The position numbers and the translations under genes were made by a program. Below, in pieces: positions 60,189 to 64,000 of a DNA stretch of 64,000 nt. The notes under the pieces were generated by a model. The model saw nothing but the letters and a program-made list of their open reading frames with translations. It did no database searches and was not told the DNA's origin. The DNA comes from Fulvimarina pelagi HTCC2506 (GTDB lineage Bacteria; Pseudomonadota; Alphaproteobacteria; Rhizobiales; Rhizobiaceae), in assembly GCF_000153705.1 (NCBI RefSeq), contig NZ_DS022273.1, positions 1 to 64,000 on the forward strand, in the 5' to 3' direction. Within the stretch, counting starts at the first letter, position 1; each line of letters opens with the position of its first letter.

Positions 60189-61300
60189 GGTACCGTCCTC
60201 CCTTCGGTCAGCAACGGCGGTCGGAGCTGAGGATAGGCTTCGCCATCTAACCATATATGAATAAGATTTGGTTCGACGATCTGCGCCGGAACCGTTGCTT
60301 CCATCTCGTATCCAATAGGCTCGAGGTGAGCAACGGGCAAATCCCGCTCCAAGGCCGCCATCAACGCTCCAAGCGCCATCACCTTGCTGCCGAGCGGCGA
60401 CAGGACTAGCATTGAGCCACCTGTTTCGTTGAAAACCGGCTGACGCAAGTCATCCAGCCGCAGGATCGTGCGATAAAGATCCACCGGGTCGCTTTCATCG
60501 GCGTAAACGATGTTGCGCGTGTCCACCGACCAAGTGCTCTCCAGCTCGATCATGTACTCCGCAGCAAGGGCGTCGCCGAGGCGCGGGTCGCTCGCTGGGA
60601 AGGGGAGGATGGGGCAGGTGTCGTGCGGCTCGATGAAGTCGTACAACCGTCCGAGCGCGCCCCTCCGTCCGCTCGCGAGTTGCGGAAGCCATAGCCGCGC
60701 CGCCCCGGCTGCGGCGAACAGCGTTGAGCCGCCCTTGAAGCCATGAACATAGCCCGGCGCATCACTGGGGATCGAACGGATGTTGGCGTCGAGTCGCGGA
60801 TCGTGCGCGACGAAGACATGCAGGTTGGCCGGTCCCCTGCCGCGGCCGATCCGCTCGACAAAGTACCGGATGATCGGAAAGCTCATACCCACTGACAGGG
60901 CGCTGACGTCGACTACGATGTCGGTCAAGTCTTCGAAGGACTGCCGATTAAGGATCGCGATGATGTTGCGGCCGCCGATGACAGCGCCGTCGGAACCGAA
61001 GATCTCGACCGGCACGATCTCCCGCTCTGGAACGGCCGCCAGCAGCGCCGTCGTGTTGACGCCCGCTCGATCGATGTGATCCTGAGGTGGGTTCGGTCGG
61101 TTCTCCTGGAATAGAAGGGCCCGAACAGAAGTACTGATCGCGGAGAGCCGTGAAGCGACGGCGCGCGAGCGCGGATCGAAGCCGGCGCCGGCCACCAAGA
61201 GGGTTCGGCGATCCTCCTGGGCGAAGTAGTCGGCGAGGAAGCCATCCACCTCTCGTCCGCGGTGAGCGACACACGGATCCCAGCGGGACAGGCGGGTCAC
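60185..61300 (-). CDS. Unrecognised protein of the four-gene conflict-like unit
   Basis: 371 residues from GTG 61300 (a TTG at 61315 is in frame), one base after the ATPase stop. No named family recognised. It looks like a soluble alpha/beta protein, with a Rossmann-like start (RRTLLVAGAGFDPRSRAVAS), a second strand/acid segment (DIVVDVSALSVGMSFPIIRY) and VFVAHDPRLDAN. A late segment reads GGSMLVLSPLGSKVMALGAL. Its place between an ATPase and a PfkB kinase implies a shared pathway or complex. Confidence 0.7.
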   Translation of the reverse strand: MTRLSRWDPCVAHRGREVDGFLADYFAQEDRRTLLVAGAGFDPRSRAVASRLSAISTSVRALLFQENRPNPPQDHIDRAGVNTTALLAAVPEREIVPVEIFGSDGAVIGGRNIIAILNRQSFEDLTDIVVDVSALSVGMSFPIIRYFVERIGRGRGPANLHVFVAHDPRLDANIRSIPSDAPGYVHGFKGGSTLFAAAGAARLWLPQLASGRRGALGRLYDFIEPHDTCPILPFPASDPRLGDALAAEYMIELESTWSVDTRNIVYADESDPVDLYRTILRLDDLRQPVFNETGGSMLVLSPLGSKVMALGALMAALERDLPVAHLEPIGYEMEATVPAQIVEPNLIHIWLDGEAYPQLRPPLLTEGRTVP

Positions 61301-61301
61301 C

Positions 61302-63209
61302 TCAGGCCTCGCCAAGCAGGCGGACGAGATCGTCGGTCCGCCGCTCGAGGAAGCCGCCGCGCCTTAGCGTTAGCCCGTGGTGGAGAAGCAGGACGCCGCC
61401 GAGTTCGATCTTACACCAAAGCCGCTTCTTGGTGCCATGGTTGGGTACGAGAACAAAGGCATTGTAAGCCACCCCGAACTTCAGAACCCTCGCAAGATGA
61501 GGGTGAGTCTCGGGAATGGCGTCGAACTCCTCTTGAAGGATGCCGAACGCGGTGGCGCCGCCGCCGAGGGACGCATTCCCTTCCAAACTTTTTGCCAAAC
61601 ATTCGGCCGCAAGTCCGTCAGCGAGGCGTCGAACGAGCTGGAACTGAGGGAAATCCCATTCGCGAACCATTTCGCTCGCCCGCTCACGAAGCAGTTTGTT
61701 CTGCACGCCGCTCGCCAGCATGGCGTCCTTGCCTCGCCGGATCAGCTGCGTTTCCGATTGCAAGACGAGCCGCGCGGCCAGCTGGAGAAACTGCTCGGCG
61801 TTCTCGGAACTCGCGTCGCACAGCGTGTCGATGCCGAAGAAGTAGGGCCGATCGTACCTGTGCAGGAGGTGGATCCTCGCGCCATCAGCGACCCCTGCGT
61901 CCGCGGTCAACGGGCGGCTGGGTTCGGCGTCGTCGTCGGCGTCGTCGAACAAGCCGCGTTGCGGGATGCGTTTGGCATAACGCTCGAGCAGAACCTCGAG
62001 CATGCCGAGCCGCAGATCATCACCGTTCTCCTCGGCGGTGGCAAGATAATTATCGACCTCTTTCTCCAGACTCCGCCGCCGCTCCGCTGACACCCCATAT
62101 CGGCGTTGCAGCGCGTCGACGTGCTCGGCGAGCTTAGCGCGCTTCCCAAGTGCGACCACCTCAGAGGACGTGGACAGGAGGTCGCCTAGACTGTGCAGGC
62201 GGCGCCTGTTGAAGACCTCCATCTGGCTCAGGTACCGCCCGGCCATGTCCTTCGCCATTTTGCGGAAGGCCCGGCGCTGGTTGCCTCGCTCCTCACCACT
62301 CTGCATCCAGATGTCGGTGATCTCGCGCGCCTGTTTCAGACCCGGTTCCTCGGTGTCCGCCGCACGGTCCAGCAGCACGTCGCCGGGCGTCAGCGCGTCC
62401 AGGCGGGTCAGCACCCAGCGCGCCACCTTCAGCTCGCGCCGAGCGAGCCAACGGCGGAGGGCGGCGAGTTGGGTGGGATGCAGGCTATGCGCATCGTCGA
62501 AGATGACCAGCGGCCGGAGTTCGAGCACCTCCTCGCCGTCGGCTATCCGGAACGCCTCGATCACATCGAACGGGCGGTAGACCGCCGCCGCCTCGCGGTC
62601 GATGTCCTCAACATCTGGAGGCACCAGCGCGGCCGAGATCTGGTAAATGGCGAACTCAACCTCCCGGGCGCGGACGAGCAGAGCCGGACCGGCGGTGCCG
62701 CCGATGGCGGTCAGCGCGGCGTCGGCGTCCGAGCGCGGGACGATCTCCACGCGCTCGAGCGGCACGCCCGAGGCTTGAATGTTGCGCAGCCAGGCCAGCA
62801 CGGTGCGGGCCTGGAGCAGCGCGATCATCAGACCCGTCTTGAGGTCGTTGGGATACGGGAACTCCCAGAACTCCCGGTACTCCGCCTCGAGCGGAAGCCG
62901 CCCGCCGACAAGCGTCGGTCGCTCGTCAACAATCGCCCCACAGGCGGTGAGCGTGTCGATCAAAGGCTTGTAGCTCGTCATGCCGCGGTTACGCAGCAGC
63001 GTTCGCAACGTCGTGTACTGAAAGAGGCGCGCCAAAGTGGTCTTGCCGCTGCCGGGCGTGCCAATGATCATTGCCAAGCGGTCGTAGAGCCGTTCCTCCT
63101 TGGCGGGTTTCTGGAAAAAGGTGGCGAGGGGCTCGGGGGTGACGACAGCGAGAAAGGCCTCGTCGTCTCGGAGATACTCAGTCGCACGCTTTTCGAAAGG
63201 GTTGGCCAT
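61302..63209 (-). CDS. ORC/CDC6-like P-loop ATPase
   Basis: 635 residues from the ATG at 63209, 10 bases after the upstream stop. Walker A is IGTPGSGKTTLARLF (49-63), Walker B LVIFDDAHSL (234-243) and a sensor-like WVLTRLDAL (265-273). The layout (N-terminal AAA+/STAND-like core and long helical C terminus) fits an ORC/CDC6-type ATPase. I recall such ATPases being predicted with phosphoribosyltransferase partners in prokaryotic conflict systems; this is memory, not a search. It likely senses a trigger and controls the other products (inference). Confidence 0.8.
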   Translation of the reverse strand: MANPFEKRATEYLRDDEAFLAVVTPEPLATFFQKPAKEERLYDRLAMIIGTPGSGKTTLARLFQYTTLRTLLRNRGMTSYKPLIDTLTACGAIVDERPTLVGGRLPLEAEYREFWEFPYPNDLKTGLMIALLQARTVLAWLRNIQASGVPLERVEIVPRSDADAALTAIGGTAGPALLVRAREVEFAIYQISAALVPPDVEDIDREAAAVYRPFDVIEAFRIADGEEVLELRPLVIFDDAHSLHPTQLAALRRWLARRELKVARWVLTRLDALTPGDVLLDRAADTEEPGLKQAREITDIWMQSGEERGNQRRAFRKMAKDMAGRYLSQMEVFNRRRLHSLGDLLSTSSEVVALGKRAKLAEHVDALQRRYGVSAERRRSLEKEVDNYLATAEENGDDLRLGMLEVLLERYAKRIPQRGLFDDADDDAEPSRPLTADAGVADGARIHLLHRYDRPYFFGIDTLCDASSENAEQFLQLAARLVLQSETQLIRRGKDAMLASGVQNKLLRERASEMVREWDFPQFQLVRRLADGLAAECLAKSLEGNASLGGGATAFGILQEEFDAIPETHPHLARVLKFGVAYNAFVLVPNHGTKKRLWCKIELGGVLLLHHGLTLRRGGFLERRTDDLVRLLGEA

Positions 63210-63219
63210 GCTGCGTCCC

Positions 63220-64000
63220 CTACGCGTGCCGCTGGCGCCGCCGGAAGAGCGGACGCATAGCTGGCGCGTCGACGCCTTCACGATCGCCGCCGTCGGTCTC
63301 CGCCCACAGCAGGGCGACCGCGTTGTTCGGCGTGTTGTGGTCGAGCACGAGCGGAAGCGCGCATGCGCCGTATCCGAGCCCGAGGTGAGTCGCGCCGCCG
63401 ACGTCTGTGTGCTTCGTCCGAATCTTTGGGTCGTAATAGGACTGGGTGAGCTTCAGGAAGTCGTCGTAACGGCCGGGCACCACGTCGATCGGCAGGTCGG
63501 GCGGCAGGACCATGCCGAAGGAGGCGTGCATGGCGCGAGCCCAACCCGCGTCGAAGACCTCGGCGGTCCTGGCCAAACGATCCTCGATCGCCTGAGCCGC
63601 CGCCGACGACGCGACATAATGGTGGATGCAGAGCTCCCAGCAGTCCTCGAACAGCGCGTCCCCTTCGAGCGCCTCCATCGCATTCAGGACCGAGTCTCTG
63701 AAGCGGAGGAGCTTGCCCTTCCACTTCTCCTTCTTCTCGTCATATCGCACGAAAGATGTGCCCGTGCCGGCGAAATCATCGACGAGGTAAACAAGGCGGA
63801 AGCGCGCCTCAGGGTCGACCAGTTCGCTGCGGAGATTGTCGAGAAGGTCCCTCCATTTCTCCGTGTCGACCTGCGTGCCCTGGACGAGCTGCTCGTTGTT
63901 GAGCAGGCCGGCGTTGGCGTGGCGGATAGTGTCAATCCGCGCTCCGTCGCTGAGACCCATGAACAAGGTCTGGCGACGCAGACGTTCAACGGCCGCGCGG
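63220..64000 (-). CDS. Phosphoribosyltransferase-like protein (5' end outside window)
   Basis: The frame stays open from the stop at 63220 to the right edge; TTG/ATG codons at 63966 and 63960 are internal, since the coding sequence continues upstream (AVERLRRQTLFMGLSDGARI). VYLVDDFAGTGTSFVRYDEK has the DD-x-x-GTG-x-[ST] form of a PRPP-binding loop of type I phosphoribosyltransferases. No substrate-specific hood is recognised. It is the first visible gene of the four-gene unit. Confidence 0.78.
   Translation of the reverse strand, partial: RAAVERLRRQTLFMGLSDGARIDTIRHANAGLLNNEQLVQGTQVDTEKWRDLLDNLRSELVDPEARFRLVYLVDDFAGTGTSFVRYDEKKEKWKGKLLRFRDSVLNAMEALEGDALFEDCWELCIHHYVASSAAAQAIEDRLARTAEVFDAGWARAMHASFGMVLPPDLPIDVVPGRYDDFLKLTQSYYDPKIRTKHTDVGGATHLGLGYGACALPLVLDHNTPNNAVALLWAETDGGDREGVDAPAMRPLFRRRQRHA

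Noticed and set aside
1-64000. CRISPR arrays, rRNA and tRNA genes
   Set aside because: None seen on either strand by reading.

Overview
The window looks like part of a mobile or plasmid-borne accessory region of an alphaproteobacterium, most likely Hyphomicrobiales (Rhizobiales). The reasons are the high-GC coding bias, the Alphaproteobacteria-type VirB secretion operon, and the mix of metal-resistance operons, three toxin-antitoxin modules, a resolvase and an IS66 element. The taxonomic call is inference; no rRNA, tRNA or core chromosomal gene is present.

Bases 1-15556 carry a copper/silver set. On the minus strand are a multicopper oxidase (MCO), copD, copC and a decayed CusF gene. On the plus strand are a membrane protein, an RND-type adaptor, a small Cys/His secreted protein, then cusB-cusA-cusF, a cytochrome c and a second MCO. 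CusB is unusual in carrying four CusF-like domains at its C terminus. A complete IS66 element with 8-bp target duplications follows at 15732-18220.

Bases 18604-27914 (minus) hold a DUF305 protein and an eight-gene operon resembling the membrane arm of respiratory complex I, in the order A, fused B/D, H, J, K, L, M, N. All NADH-oxidising and Fe-S subunits are absent. The fused B/D protein contains no cysteine and ends in a 14-histidine tail. This is one of the two strongest candidates for an undescribed system. A lipoprotein and a cytochrome c follow, then a second copy of the first MCO gene. Its 3' part, with the start of the cytochrome c gene, is an exact direct repeat (at least 1,373 bp) of bases 1-1373.

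Bases 30609-36325 (minus) continue with an L,D-transpeptidase, a CusF-like protein, a repeat-bearing secreted protein, a cupredoxin, a CopA-type MCO, a CusC-type outer-membrane factor, a lipoprotein and another Cys/His secreted protein. Bases 36671-40682 hold other metal genes: decayed CsoR/RcnR-type regulator and CDF genes, a MerR regulator divergent from an intact CDF transporter, a frameshifted second CDF gene, a rhodanese, a 41-residue membrane peptide and a DUF411 protein.

Bases 41327-45824 are a plasmid-stability region (vapBC, resolvase, HNH protein, higBA, IS3 remnant, RES-Xre). Bases 47279-58742 encode a nearly complete VirB-type type IV secretion operon with two lytic transglycosylases; no relaxase or VirD4 is visible. 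Bases 59100-64000 (minus) are a four-gene unit: phosphoribosyltransferase-like protein, ORC/CDC6-type ATPase, unknown protein and PfkB-like kinase. It looks like a conflict/defence system and is the second strong candidate.
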